NCBI RefSeq assembly: GCF_033898505.1 | Contig: NZ_JAXAFK010000004.1 | Coordinates: 228,648-292,647 of the forward strand | DNA length: 64,000 nt | Direction of reading: 5' to 3' | Source: Pectobacterium carotovorum | Lineage (GTDB): Bacteria > Pseudomonadota > Gammaproteobacteria > Enterobacterales > Enterobacteriaceae | Shown here: positions 8,673 to 17,287 of the stretch, one piece after another | Numbering within the stretch: the first letter of the stretch is position 1 | How the letters are laid out: the number at the start of each line of letters is the position of its first letter | The notes under the pieces: model-generated | The model's input: only the letters and a program-made list of their open reading frames with translations | Databases searched by the model: none | Told to the model about the DNA's origin: nothing | Translations under genes and position numbers: made by a program

Positions 8673-10202
8673 ATGGAAGATCGAGGCAGAGATCCTGTTA
8701 TGCAATCACCAAAAAAGTGGCTGATTCTGGCCATTGTTTCCAGTGCACTGTTCCTGATTGTTATTGACATGACGGTACTGTACACCGCACTCCCGACACT
8801 GACTCACGACTTGCATGCCACGGCATCGGACAAGCTGTGGATCGTGAATATCTACGCGTTGGTTGCCTCCGGCTTGCTGCTGGGAATGGGCACGTTGGGT
8901 GATAAGCTGGGCCATAAACCATTATTTATTTCCGGGCTGGTCGTATTCGGCACCGCGTCATTGTTCGCCGCTTATTCACCCACTCCCCATATGCTCATCG
9001 CCGCCCGTGCTTTGCTGGCAGTGGGTGCGGCAATGATGATGCCCGCCACGCTCTCCATTATCCGTCTGACCTTTTCTGATGAACGGGAACGCGCACTGGC
9101 GATTGGCATCTGGGCAGCGGTGGCATCCGGCGGTGCCGCGTTTGGCCCCGTCATGGGCGGGATATTGCTTGAATACTTCTGGTGGGGCTCGGTTTTCCTC
9201 ATTAATGTACCGGTCGTTCTGCTTGCGCTCATCATGGGAGTCACCGTCATTCCACACCGGCCGGGTAATGCTTCACACCGCTGGGACTTCTTTGGTTCTC
9301 TATTGATTATGGTTGGTTTGATTGGTGTAACCTATGCCATAAAAGAGCTGGGCAAACGGGTTCCGTCTTATGCAGATGCGCTAATCGCGCTGCTGATCGG
9401 CGTGGCGTTCATTATCCTGTTCGTTCGGCGCCAGCGTAACAGCAAGCATCCTCTGGTCGATTTCTCTCTCTTCCGCCTGCGGCCTTTCAGCGCCGCCGTA
9501 GCCGCAGCTATTGTAGCAGCGGCCGCATTGATCGGTATGGAGCTGGCTTTCACCCAGCGACTACAGCTAGTCGTTGGGCTGTCTCCGCTACAGGCCGGCC
9601 TGTTCATTTTACCGCTGTCATTGGCTTCCTTTATCTCTGGCCCGCTGACCGGAAGAATGCTGCCGCGCGTGAATAGCGGGACAATGCTAGCCGCTGGCCT
9701 GTTGATTTCGGGACTCGGAATGGGAAGTTATCTGCTGCTCCACAATGCGCCCACCATGATACAAATCATCAGCCTGACCATTATTGGCGCAGGTGTGGGC
9801 TCCACCATGACGGCCGCATCGAGCACCATTATGCAGGTTGCTCCGGCGTCAAAAGCGGGTATGGCAGCCTCAATCGAAGAAGTGTCCTATGAATTAGGGG
9901 GCGCGACGGGCGTGACGCTGATGGGCAGTTTGCTGTCTTTCGCTTATTCTGCAACGTTTATGTTGCCCGCAGGGTTTACCGCACCGGACACCGCCTATGA
10001 CAGCCTGGACGAGGCATTAATTTTTGCCGAATCCTTACCGGAAAATATGCAGCGCATTCTTACCGCACAGGCACATTCCGCCTTTGATTCCGGATTTTCC
10101 ACCGTGCTGGCAGCGGCAACGTTGATTTTACTGTTGACCTCAGCCTTCGTCTGGGCAACGCGCCATAATAAACAACATCGTCATCAGGCCGCTGATGTAT
10201 AG
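8673..10202 (+). CDS. MFS transporter, DHA2 (14-helix) family, SmvA-like efflux pump
   Basis: 509 residues from 8673; a second ATG at 8700 (MQSPKKWLIL) would give 500 and is equally possible because neither has a strong ribosome site. About 14 membrane segments. It has the MFS motif A variant GDKLGHKPLF near residue 80 and the antiporter motif C (ASGGAAFGPVMGG). Its sequence resembles SmvA (biocide and methyl viologen efflux), including the long loop before the last helix. Probably a proton-driven exporter of cationic toxic compounds, repressed by the divergent TetR protein. Confidence 0.87.
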   Translation: MEDRGRDPVMQSPKKWLILAIVSSALFLIVIDMTVLYTALPTLTHDLHATASDKLWIVNIYALVASGLLLGMGTLGDKLGHKPLFISGLVVFGTASLFAAYSPTPHMLIAARALLAVGAAMMMPATLSIIRLTFSDERERALAIGIWAAVASGGAAFGPVMGGILLEYFWWGSVFLINVPVVLLALIMGVTVIPHRPGNASHRWDFFGSLLIMVGLIGVTYAIKELGKRVPSYADALIALLIGVAFIILFVRRQRNSKHPLVDFSLFRLRPFSAAVAAAIVAAAALIGMELAFTQRLQLVVGLSPLQAGLFILPLSLASFISGPLTGRMLPRVNSGTMLAAGLLISGLGMGSYLLLHNAPTMIQIISLTIIGAGVGSTMTAASSTIMQVAPASKAGMAASIEEVSYELGGATGVTLMGSLLSFAYSATFMLPAGFTAPDTAYDSLDEALIFAESLPENMQRILTAQAHSAFDSGFSTVLAAATLILLLTSAFVWATRHNKQHRHQAADV

Positions 10203-10220
10203 CGCCATAGGCTAAGACGA

Positions 10221-10251
10221 TAAAAAACGCCGTTCAATGACGAACGGCGTT
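10221..10251 (-). terminator. Terminator of the lipoprotein operon
   Basis: 10-bp stem AACGCCGTTC / GAACGGCGTT with a 6-nt loop. Read on the minus strand it is followed by a TTTTTTA run, so it ends the DUF799 operon. It also lies 20 bp after the convergent MFS stop and may serve both. Confidence 0.85.
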
Positions 10252-10286
10252 GGTAATGGCGATTTGGCAACGTACTACATAACGGA

Positions 10287-10946
10287 TTAGTACGTTTCTT
10301 TACCGTATTGCAATGAGCGAGGCCCGTACAGCATACCGCGTGGATGGCCCGCCGCCAGCAGGCGCGTGCTGGTCACGCCAGCAACATCATGGCCTTTGTC
10401 GGAGATCGTGTCCGCAATCTGGCTCACCGCAGCCTGCACCAGCGCACCGATGATGCCGCCGTTAGAATTTGATTGCTGTTCGTTGCTGGACGCCGTTGCA
10501 CTTCCGCTCCACAGCAGTTTTCCGGTACGCAGATCAACCAGACGTGCATCCGCAGAAACGCGGGTTTCGCTGCTAATCACGATGTATGACGTGCCGTATT
10601 CTTTTACGTCCAAATACAGTGCAGCATCAGCACCAAAGATTTGGTGCAGCTTCGCCGTACTCAGCGCATGAATATCCGCCGCAGTCGACAGACCATTCTG
10701 TTTGAACGTTTCGTCTACGACAGCGACAGGCAAGACGTAATAACCGGATTCCGCCAGCGGGTAGGTAACTTGTGAAAGCAGGCTATAGCTCGCTTTCACA
10801 TCCGGCGAATGGTTAACCGGCGGCAATACCAGAATAGACTTAGGTTTACTCTGCTTAAATGCCGTGTAGTCATAGGGAACGGGTTTAGCACAACCGGTCA
10901 GCACCAGCGCAAAAACCAGACCACATAATCCTAAAAAACGATTCAT
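10287..10946 (-). CDS. DUF799 lipoprotein (GNA1162-like)
   Basis: 219 residues. A lipoprotein signal with lipobox LTGC (lipidated Cys19) is followed by a DUF799 domain related to Neisseria GNA1162 (SKPKSILVLPPVNHSPDVKASYS, then DVKEYGTSYIVISSETRVSADARLVDLRTGKLLWSG). This fold resembles the anticodon-binding-like or TolB-N/CsgG-type domain of periplasmic outer-membrane lipoproteins. The start codon overlaps the stop of the DUF4810 gene by 4 nt, so the two are translationally coupled. Third gene of a three-lipoprotein operon. Function unknown; export or envelope assembly is an inference from the CsgG-like partner. Confidence 0.85.
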   Translation of the reverse strand: MNRFLGLCGLVFALVLTGCAKPVPYDYTAFKQSKPKSILVLPPVNHSPDVKASYSLLSQVTYPLAESGYYVLPVAVVDETFKQNGLSTAADIHALSTAKLHQIFGADAALYLDVKEYGTSYIVISSETRVSADARLVDLRTGKLLWSGSATASSNEQQSNSNGGIIGALVQAAVSQIADTISDKGHDVAGVTSTRLLAAGHPRGMLYGPRSLQYGKETY

Positions 10947-11302
10947 TTAATGCTCCCTTTATTTTTACTCAACAGAAAGTCCATAAAAGGTGCTGATTCA
11001 GGGAATTTCGCTTTTTCAGTTTCAAACTGTTGGCGAGCTTCGCTATCACGGCCAGTGTTGGCATACAGCAACCCAAGTTGAGCATAGAGTCCCGGCGGGA
11101 CAGGTTTATTGGCGGCTTTCGCTTTTTCGATCGATTCATTCAAAGCAAGAATTTGCTGCTCAGGGCCGACTTTATCTTGTTGATAGTAATCGTAAAGAGC
11201 CGGCTGATATTTTTCCCAGCTGTAAATGGTTTTTGGCTGAGACGCACAACCAGCCAGCACTGTCGCTGCAAGCAGCAGGACAATTTTCTTATGAGATAAC
11301 AT
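10943..11302 (-). CDS. DUF4810 lipoprotein
   Basis: 119 residues with lipobox LAGC (Cys19). The mature part is a short helical protein with a TPR-like pair (GLYAQLGLLYANTGRDSEARQQFETEKAKFPES), matching DUF4810. Middle gene of the operon: it starts 18 bp after the CsgG-like gene and overlaps the DUF799 gene by 4 nt. The constant company of these three families (also in Neisseria) suggests one complex, with this protein as an adaptor. No biochemical role can be read from the sequence. Confidence 0.85.
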   Translation of the reverse strand: MLSHKKIVLLLAATVLAGCASQPKTIYSWEKYQPALYDYYQQDKVGPEQQILALNESIEKAKAANKPVPPGLYAQLGLLYANTGRDSEARQQFETEKAKFPESAPFMDFLLSKNKGSIK

Positions 11303-11320
11303 GGTTATATTCCTATTCCA

Positions 11321-11992
11321 TTAGTTCGCTGGGCGCCAGGCACCACTTTCAATTCCCGCAACCAGATTATTGACGGCTTCACGAATAGCCAAATCCAGCA
11401 CTTTACCGTTCAGCGTAGAGTCATAGCTGGCCGTACCACCGAAACCGATAATTTCACGGTTGGACAAGGTGTACTCACCGGCACCTTGTACGGAATACAC
11501 CACTTCAGACGTTTGCACGTTCACCACGTTCAACGTAGTTTTTGCGTAAGCAACCTGTGTTTTTCCGCGACCAAGGATGCCCCACAGTTGATGGTCACCC
11601 ACTTCTTTGCGACCAAACTCGGTCACATCGCCGGTAACAACATAGCTAGCGCCTTTCAGCGTCTGCGTTTGCCCTTTAATACCCGCTTCTGCTTTCAGCT
11701 CTTCCATATTGGTACGATCCAACACATTAAAGCGGCCGCTCTGCTGAAGATGGCTCACAAGAATGGTCTTGGATTGATTACCTAAACGGTCAACTCCATC
11801 AGAAAAAATTCCGTTCATGTAATTAGAGCGGTTTTCAAATTTTCCGACGGAAATCGGGCTGCGAACGCCCTGATAAGGCGTACTGTAAGAAGTCACTTTT
11901 TGTGCTTCTACGGTACGGGAAGACTCTGTAGCACATCCGCTCAATAACGCTGCTGACATGAATACAGAACAAAGAACGACTTTTTTATTCAT
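11321..11992 (-). CDS. CsgG/HfaB-family lipoprotein
   Basis: 223 residues from the ATG at 11992, chosen because AAGGGA lies 8 nt before it and it gives a clean lipoprotein signal ending LLSGC (Cys20); the longer frame to 12031 has no such support. The mature protein has the CsgG-like order of blocks (ISVGKFENRSNYMNG, DRTNMEELKAEAG, GASYVVTGDVTEF, AKTTLNVVNVQTSEVVYS). CsgG forms the curli secretion pore, but many relatives are not pores. No csg genes are nearby. First gene of the lipoprotein operon. Confidence 0.85.
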   Translation of the reverse strand: MNKKVVLCSVFMSAALLSGCATESSRTVEAQKVTSYSTPYQGVRSPISVGKFENRSNYMNGIFSDGVDRLGNQSKTILVSHLQQSGRFNVLDRTNMEELKAEAGIKGQTQTLKGASYVVTGDVTEFGRKEVGDHQLWGILGRGKTQVAYAKTTLNVVNVQTSEVVYSVQGAGEYTLSNREIIGFGGTASYDSTLNGKVLDLAIREAVNNLVAGIESGAWRPAN

Positions 11993-12419
11993 AACACTAT
12001 CCCTTAGTGACAATCCATTAACCCTGAGCAAAGCCCTGTTATTGATTCATAATGAAAATGCCGTAAAAACGTTATTTAGCTGCAACACAGTTTTGCTGCG
12101 TTTAAATAGCGCTCGACATTATGAGGGGCGTAAGGAAAAGTAACGAGTTATTTCATGGGAAAATTAGCAAAAATAATAAAAACCAGAATTTTTACCTGAA
12201 ATAAATCGCTGTAAACCGGATAAAAAACAAGGTTATATGCAACCATGCCATTACTTTCACATAACATTACAACTAACTGAAACGATTCAATAATTTCATT
12301 AATAACACGCGTGAGATTTAACATTAACCGACTTTTTACCTGCTCTATATCAAGGTCAGGGTGTTATCCAGCTATTAGGATAAAGGCCACGATCGAGGGA
12401 TCCAGGGTGGGAGAAGGTA
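11993..12419. other. Divergent intergenic region between the lipoprotein operon and aegA
   Basis: 427 bp that must contain promoters for both directions. It is AT-rich with several short inverted words, but no clear -35/-10 pair, FNR site or sigma-54 element could be recognised. The last bases, GGGAGAAGG before 12420, are the aegA ribosome site. Confidence 0.5.
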
Positions 12420-14444
12420 ATGAACCGATTTGTTATTGCCAGTACTCAAGACTGTATGGGGTGCCATGCATGCGAAATCGCCTGCGTCATTTCACACAAT
12501 GATGAGCAGTATCCAGATAGCACCACGGTGTTTCAGCCCAGAATCAAGGCATTCAATACGCCAACGCTGCGAGCTGCCGTGACCTGCCGTCACTGTGAGG
12601 ATGCCCCCTGCGCCAGCGTGTGTCCAACGCAGGCCTTGATCAGAAAAGACAATAGCATTCAGCTCGTTCAGGAAAAGTGCATTGGCTGTAAAAGCTGTGT
12701 ACTGGCGTGCCCGTTCGGCGCGATGTCCATGGTGACAAACCCCGTGGACAATAGCACCGTCGCCCATAAATGCGATCTCTGCGCCGATCGTCCCGAAGGG
12801 CAAGCGTGTGTAGAAGCCTGCCCGACGCAAGCCTTGCAGTTAGTCAGCGAACAAACGTTGGCAGCCCGCCGTCAGGAAAAACAGCAGATGATGGCGCAGC
12901 GTTCAGCCTCCTACTGGCAGCGTGAAACGCCCGTGCTGAAAGCGCTGACGACCAATCCACTCAGTAAAAGGAAAAACTGGCCGCGCCGGGATGCCGAGAA
13001 AAAGCCGCTGACCCAGAGAACCTCCACGTTTGATGAAATCTATCATGGCTTCTCCGTGCAGCAGACGGAAGATCAGGCTGACCGCTGCCTTTCCTGCGGA
13101 AAACGCGCGATCTGCGAGTGGACCTGCCCGCTGCATAACAATATTCCTGAACTGCTGAGTCTGGCGAAGCAAGGGCGGATTCTTGAAGCCGTCGAGTTAT
13201 CACACCAAACCAGCAGCCTGCCGGAAATCTGCGGCCGGGTGTGCCCACAGGATCGGCTATGCGAAGGAGCCTGTACGCTGGGTAAAGAGTACGGCGCCAT
13301 CACCATCGGCAACGTTGAGCGCTACATTACCGATACCGCAATGGCCATGGGCTGGTCGCCCGATATGACGCGTGTCGTTCCCAGCGGCAAACGCGCGGCG
13401 ATCGTCGGTGCTGGCCCGGCAGGGTTAGCCTGCGCCGATGTGCTGGCGCGCAACGGCGTGCAGGCTGTCGTGTTCGACCGCCACCCGGAAATTGGTGGGC
13501 TGCTCACATTCGGGATCCCGTCGTTCAAACTGGATAAAGAGGTGCTGATTCATCGCCGTGAAGTATTCAGCGCGATGGGAATCGAATTCCGGCTGAATAC
13601 CGAAGTGGGGAAAGATATTTCTCTGGCTCAGCTTCTGGATGACTATGACACCGTTTTCCTCGGCGTAGGCACCTACCGCTCCATGAAGGCTAACATTGAT
13701 AATGAAGAGGCTCCCGGCGTCTTCGATGCGCTCCCTTTCCTGATTGCCAATACCAAGCACGTCATGGGACTGCCTGAATTAGACGACGAGCCTTATATCT
13801 CGATGGCGGGCAAACGCGTCGTGGTGCTCGGCGGTGGAGATACCGCAATGGACTGCCTGCGCACATCCGTTCGACAAGGTGCGGTATCCGTCACCTGCGC
13901 GTATCGTCGCGATGAAGCCAACATGCCGGGCTCGAAAAAAGAGGTGAAAAACTCCCGTGAAGAAGGCGTGGAGTTCATGTTTAACGTCCAGCCACAAAAA
14001 ATCTGCCTCAATGAACAGGGCGAAGTATGCGGGATTAGCCTGGTTCGCACCGAACTGGGCGAGCCTGACGCCAGCGGCCGTCGCCGTCCGCGCCCTATTC
14101 CCGGATCAGAATTTGTGCAACCTGCGGAAGCCGTGATAACCGCATTTGGCTTCCAGTCGCACAGCATGCCGTGGCTGGAAGAGGCCGAGATCGGTCTGGA
14201 TAACTGGGGCTACATCACGGCCCCCCTAAATAGTCAGATCCCCTGCCAGACCAACCATCCGCGTATTTTTGCTGGCGGCGATGCCGTACGCGGTGCCGAT
14301 CTGGTGGTAACCGCCATTGCCGACGGGCGCAAAGCCGCATTGGGAATGATTGCGACGATGGGGCTGACCGCCGTCACGGGTGCCATTCCCGCACACCCGC
14401 AGCGTCCCGAAACGCACGCAACCTGCGAGGAGCTCCGCTCATGA
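12420..14444 (+). CDS. aegA: AegA-like oxidoreductase: ferredoxin domain fused to a GltD-type FAD subunit
   Basis: 674 residues. Part one (1-150) is a four-cluster ferredoxin with cysteines 12/15/18/22, 56/59/64/68, 87/90/93/97 and 118/121/130/134. Part two (about 205-655) resembles the small subunit of glutamate synthase: cysteines 223/226/232/236 and 271/275/281/285, the FAD glycine motif GAGPAG (330-335), a second nucleotide site VVVLGGGDTAMD, and the C-terminal GGDAVRGADLVVTAIADGRKAA. E. coli AegA has the same build and has been linked to anaerobic urate breakdown. It probably moves electrons between NADPH and an iron-sulfur partner. Overlaps the next gene by 4 nt. Confidence 0.88.
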   Translation: MNRFVIASTQDCMGCHACEIACVISHNDEQYPDSTTVFQPRIKAFNTPTLRAAVTCRHCEDAPCASVCPTQALIRKDNSIQLVQEKCIGCKSCVLACPFGAMSMVTNPVDNSTVAHKCDLCADRPEGQACVEACPTQALQLVSEQTLAARRQEKQQMMAQRSASYWQRETPVLKALTTNPLSKRKNWPRRDAEKKPLTQRTSTFDEIYHGFSVQQTEDQADRCLSCGKRAICEWTCPLHNNIPELLSLAKQGRILEAVELSHQTSSLPEICGRVCPQDRLCEGACTLGKEYGAITIGNVERYITDTAMAMGWSPDMTRVVPSGKRAAIVGAGPAGLACADVLARNGVQAVVFDRHPEIGGLLTFGIPSFKLDKEVLIHRREVFSAMGIEFRLNTEVGKDISLAQLLDDYDTVFLGVGTYRSMKANIDNEEAPGVFDALPFLIANTKHVMGLPELDDEPYISMAGKRVVVLGGGDTAMDCLRTSVRQGAVSVTCAYRRDEANMPGSKKEVKNSREEGVEFMFNVQPQKICLNEQGEVCGISLVRTELGEPDASGRRRPRPIPGSEFVQPAEAVITAFGFQSHSMPWLEEAEIGLDNWGYITAPLNSQIPCQTNHPRIFAGGDAVRGADLVVTAIADGRKAALGMIATMGLTAVTGAIPAHPQRPETHATCEELRS

Positions 14445-14962
14445 ATCAATTTGTTATCGCCGAAGCAGAAAAATGTATCGGCTGCCGGACCTGCGAGATT
14501 GCCTGCGCAGTCGCCCATAGCGGTGGTCAAAGTGCGCAATTGCGGCCTTCTCACTTCTTTCCCCGCCTGAAGGTCGTAAAAAGCGCCAGCGTCAGCGTAC
14601 CCGTTCTGTGCCGGCAGTGTGAGAATGCGCCCTGTGCCAGCGTGTGCCCAAATGACGCGCTGGTGCGCGATCGGGATAGTATTCAGGTTATTCAGTCCCG
14701 CTGCATCGGCTGCAAAAGCTGTGTCGTCGCCTGTCCCTTTGGGGCCATCAATGTGGTGACGAAAGCGTCGAATGATGAGGGAGAAGCGCACCTCACGCAA
14801 AGCGAGGTTCACAAATGTGATTTGTGCGCGGATGTCGCCCAGAGCCCTTCCTGCGTTAGCGTGTGCCCGACATCGGCGCTGCGATTAGTGACCGCAGATG
14901 AGCTGCGCAAGCAGACGCTGGAAAAACAGCGGCGTTCCGCACTAGGGTGGCCGAGCCATTAA
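14441..14962 (+). CDS. HydN-like 4Fe-4S ferredoxin
   Basis: 173 residues with four CxxCxxCxxxC-type cluster motifs, starting at C12/C15/C18/C22 and including CIGCKSCVVACPFGA and CDLCADVAQSPSCVSVCP. It resembles HydN/YsaA electron carriers and, strikingly, the first 150 residues of AegA just upstream. The ATGA overlap with aegA implies coupled translation, so it is probably the dedicated electron donor or acceptor for AegA or for a formate dehydrogenase-type enzyme elsewhere. Cytoplasmic; no signal peptide. Confidence 0.87.
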   Translation: MNQFVIAEAEKCIGCRTCEIACAVAHSGGQSAQLRPSHFFPRLKVVKSASVSVPVLCRQCENAPCASVCPNDALVRDRDSIQVIQSRCIGCKSCVVACPFGAINVVTKASNDEGEAHLTQSEVHKCDLCADVAQSPSCVSVCPTSALRLVTADELRKQTLEKQRRSALGWPSH

Positions 14963-15151
14963 AACAGACTGGAAGGTGGCGGGCAGGGAAGGATCGCCAC
15001 AAAACACACGATGCAGAAAATTCGTTGTGCCTAATTAATAATTATCGCCGATTTATCCATCGATTTTTCTTTAGATCACATATTAGTCTGATAATATGCA
15101 TTGGTAATGCCTGATAGGTTCCCATCTTTTATCACGATCACGGAGTGAACA

Positions 15152-15895
15152 ATGACCTGCCATTTTGTCAGGTGGACAAGCACGGAAGCGCTTCCTGACT
15201 TACAAAGATTGCCCGATAGGCTCATCTCATCAACACAGGGTTTTTCAGCCAAACGCCGTGAGCGTTATCTGAAAAGTCGCGTGCTGCTGGCTGAGATGAT
15301 GTTCTATTTTTTCGGCTATCCGCTGTTACCCACGCTGCTGGTGTCCCCTGAAGGACGCCCTTATTTTGCCGATCCCAATATGCCCAATTTCAGCATCGGC
15401 TATGCAGGCAATACCATCGCCATCCTCCTGAGCGAAGAAGGCAGTGTGGGTATGGATATCGAAATCGTTCATGTCAGGCCAACGAATCAGGCTATTCCAC
15501 AGATGCAGGCGCAAACTCAGGCCGAACAGGCGTGGATCGACGCTCAGCACGACCCGCTGGAAGCGGCAACGCAGCTATGCACCATTCGCCAGTCATTGAT
15601 GAAAATCCCTGGCGTAAACAGCCATCCTCCCAATAACCTGAAACTCCACCCCGCCTCTGGCAGGCTGCGTTCAACCTGCACCCCCGCCGTAGAAGTGATG
15701 AGCGATGTTGATGATTATCTTGCCTGGGCCTGCGCCCATATCCCTACACTTAACCGATTGATCATGTGGAAATATACATCGGCATCGGGCATGAGAAAAT
15801 CGGGAGAAATTCTACAGCAGCAGCGCCAGTCTTTACGCTATATGAAATTGACCAGCCATACGATAGAAAAAGTTACCTCTACCGCCTCACAGTAG
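15152..15895 (+). CDS. AcpT-like 4'-phosphopantetheinyl transferase superfamily protein, active-site motifs altered
   Basis: 247 residues, longer than E. coli AcpT (about 195). Homology is clear from RRERYLKSRVLLAEMM (residues 35-50) and NTIAILLSEEGSVGMDIE (87-104), which keeps the metal-binding D102 and E104. However, the NxSHSG motif is SIGYAG (81-86, His replaced by Tyr84), and the TRKEA...K motif reads TIRQSLMK (144-151), with Lys replaced by Arg146 and the metal-binding Glu by Gln147. Family enzymes attach phosphopantetheine to carrier proteins; this copy may be inactive or altered. Start supported by CGGAGTGA 3 nt upstream. No carrier protein or synthase gene is adjacent. Confidence 0.75.
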   Translation: MTCHFVRWTSTEALPDLQRLPDRLISSTQGFSAKRRERYLKSRVLLAEMMFYFFGYPLLPTLLVSPEGRPYFADPNMPNFSIGYAGNTIAILLSEEGSVGMDIEIVHVRPTNQAIPQMQAQTQAEQAWIDAQHDPLEAATQLCTIRQSLMKIPGVNSHPPNNLKLHPASGRLRSTCTPAVEVMSDVDDYLAWACAHIPTLNRLIMWKYTSASGMRKSGEILQQQRQSLRYMKLTSHTIEKVTSTASQ

Positions 15896-15918
15896 CCAGC
15901 CGCCTTGTAGCAGGCTGA

Positions 15919-15940
15919 GGCTCCGGGAAAGCCCGGAGCC
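15919..15940. terminator. Hairpin between convergent genes (possible terminator)
   Basis: 9-bp perfect GC-rich stem GGCTCCGGG / CCCGGAGCC with AAAG loop, 23 bp after the AcpT-like stop and 9 bp before the adeP stop. No T-run on either side, so termination is uncertain. Confidence 0.5.
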
Positions 15941-15949
15941 ACGAACGGA

Positions 15950-17287
15950 TTAATGCGCGTCGATAAACACGATTTTCAGCAGGAACAGCAGCGCAACGAC
16001 AACCACACACGGGCTGATTTCACGCCAGCGTCCCGTCGCTAACTTCATTACACAGTAAGAAATGAAGCCCAGCGCGATCCCCTCGGTAATAGAGAAGCTG
16101 AACGGCATCATCACGGCGGTAATAAAGGCCGGAACGGCTTCCGTCAAGTCATCCCACTTCACACGCGCCAGACTGGACGTCATCAGTACGCCCACGTAAA
16201 TCAGTGCGCCCGCGGCCGCATAGGCAGGCACCATACCCGCCAGCGGTGACAGGAAGATCACCAACAGGAACAGCAAACCCACCACCACGGCGGTCAGACC
16301 GGTGCGCCCACCGACGGACACGCCAGAGGAGCTTTCAATATACGCCGTAACGGAGGAGGTGCCGATAAACGAACCGGCCACAGAGCTAACGCTATCAACA
16401 TATAGCGCCTGCTTCATACGCGGGAACTTACCGCGCGCATCGACCAGACCGGCTTTATCCGTCACGCCAATCAGCGTACCGGAGGAGTCAAACAGGTTAA
16501 CCAGCATGAAGGAGAAAATAATGCCGGACATCCCGAGGTTCAGCGCACCCGCCAGATCAACCTGACCGACCACCGACGTTACGCTCGGCGGCATAGAGAA
16601 CACGCCAGCAAACTTCACATCACCCAGCAGCAGGCCAATCGAGGTGGTCACGACAATGGAGATCAGCACCGCAGCATGAATATTGCGTGAAGCCAGCGCC
16701 ACAATAATGAAAAAGCCCAGCGCACCCAGCAGCACGCTGTGTGACGTCAGGTTGCCAATTGTCACTAGTGTTTCAGGATTAGGAACGATAATACCGGCAT
16801 TTTTCAGGCCCATCATGGCAATGAATAGCCCGATACCGCTGGCGATCCCCAAACGCAGGCTAAGCGGGATATTGGCGATCATCCAATAGCGAATCTGGAA
16901 GATGGTCAGCAACAGGAAACCGATTGCGCCCCAGAAAATAGCACCCATCGCAACCTGCCATGGCAGCCCCATCGCTCCCACAACAACAAACGCGAAAAAC
17001 GCATTCAGCCCCATTGCTGGAGCCAGCGCCACAGGCAGGTTCGCCAGCAGCCCCATCAAAATACTGCCGAATGCCGCAATCAGACAGGTGGTCACAAAGA
17101 CCGCTTTGGTATCCATCCCCGCCGCACCCAGAATCTGCGGGTTAACAAAAACGATGTAGACCATCGTCAAAAACGTCGTGAAACCGGCAATCGTTTCCGT
17201 ACGTGCTGTCGTGCCGTGTTGTTTAAGTTTAAACACGCGCTCCAGCAGGCCCTGCTCGGTAGCAAGACCGGGTTGTGATTTATTCAT
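15950..17287 (-). CDS. adeP: Adenine permease, NCS2 (AzgA-like) family
   Basis: 445 residues from the ATG at 17287; the upstream TTG in frame is less likely. About 13 membrane segments. The sequence follows E. coli AdeP (PurP/YieG) almost residue for residue in the blocks LPVALAPAMGLNAFFAFVV, SGIIFSFMLVNLFDSSGTLIGVTDKAGL and GTSSVTAYIESSSGVSVGGRTGLT, the last containing the substrate-site loop. It imports adenine with protons. As in E. coli it lies next to the yieH phosphatase gene, here divergent. Confidence 0.95.
   Translation of the reverse strand: MNKSQPGLATEQGLLERVFKLKQHGTTARTETIAGFTTFLTMVYIVFVNPQILGAAGMDTKAVFVTTCLIAAFGSILMGLLANLPVALAPAMGLNAFFAFVVVGAMGLPWQVAMGAIFWGAIGFLLLTIFQIRYWMIANIPLSLRLGIASGIGLFIAMMGLKNAGIIVPNPETLVTIGNLTSHSVLLGALGFFIIVALASRNIHAAVLISIVVTTSIGLLLGDVKFAGVFSMPPSVTSVVGQVDLAGALNLGMSGIIFSFMLVNLFDSSGTLIGVTDKAGLVDARGKFPRMKQALYVDSVSSVAGSFIGTSSVTAYIESSSGVSVGGRTGLTAVVVGLLFLLVIFLSPLAGMVPAYAAAGALIYVGVLMTSSLARVKWDDLTEAVPAFITAVMMPFSFSITEGIALGFISYCVMKLATGRWREISPCVVVVALLFLLKIVFIDAH

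Noticed and set aside
15919..15940. Whether the GC-rich hairpin is another copy of the dispersed repeat
   Set aside because: It lacks the GAGATAC start, the CTACGGGAACCTC centre and the TTTCCCC end of that element.
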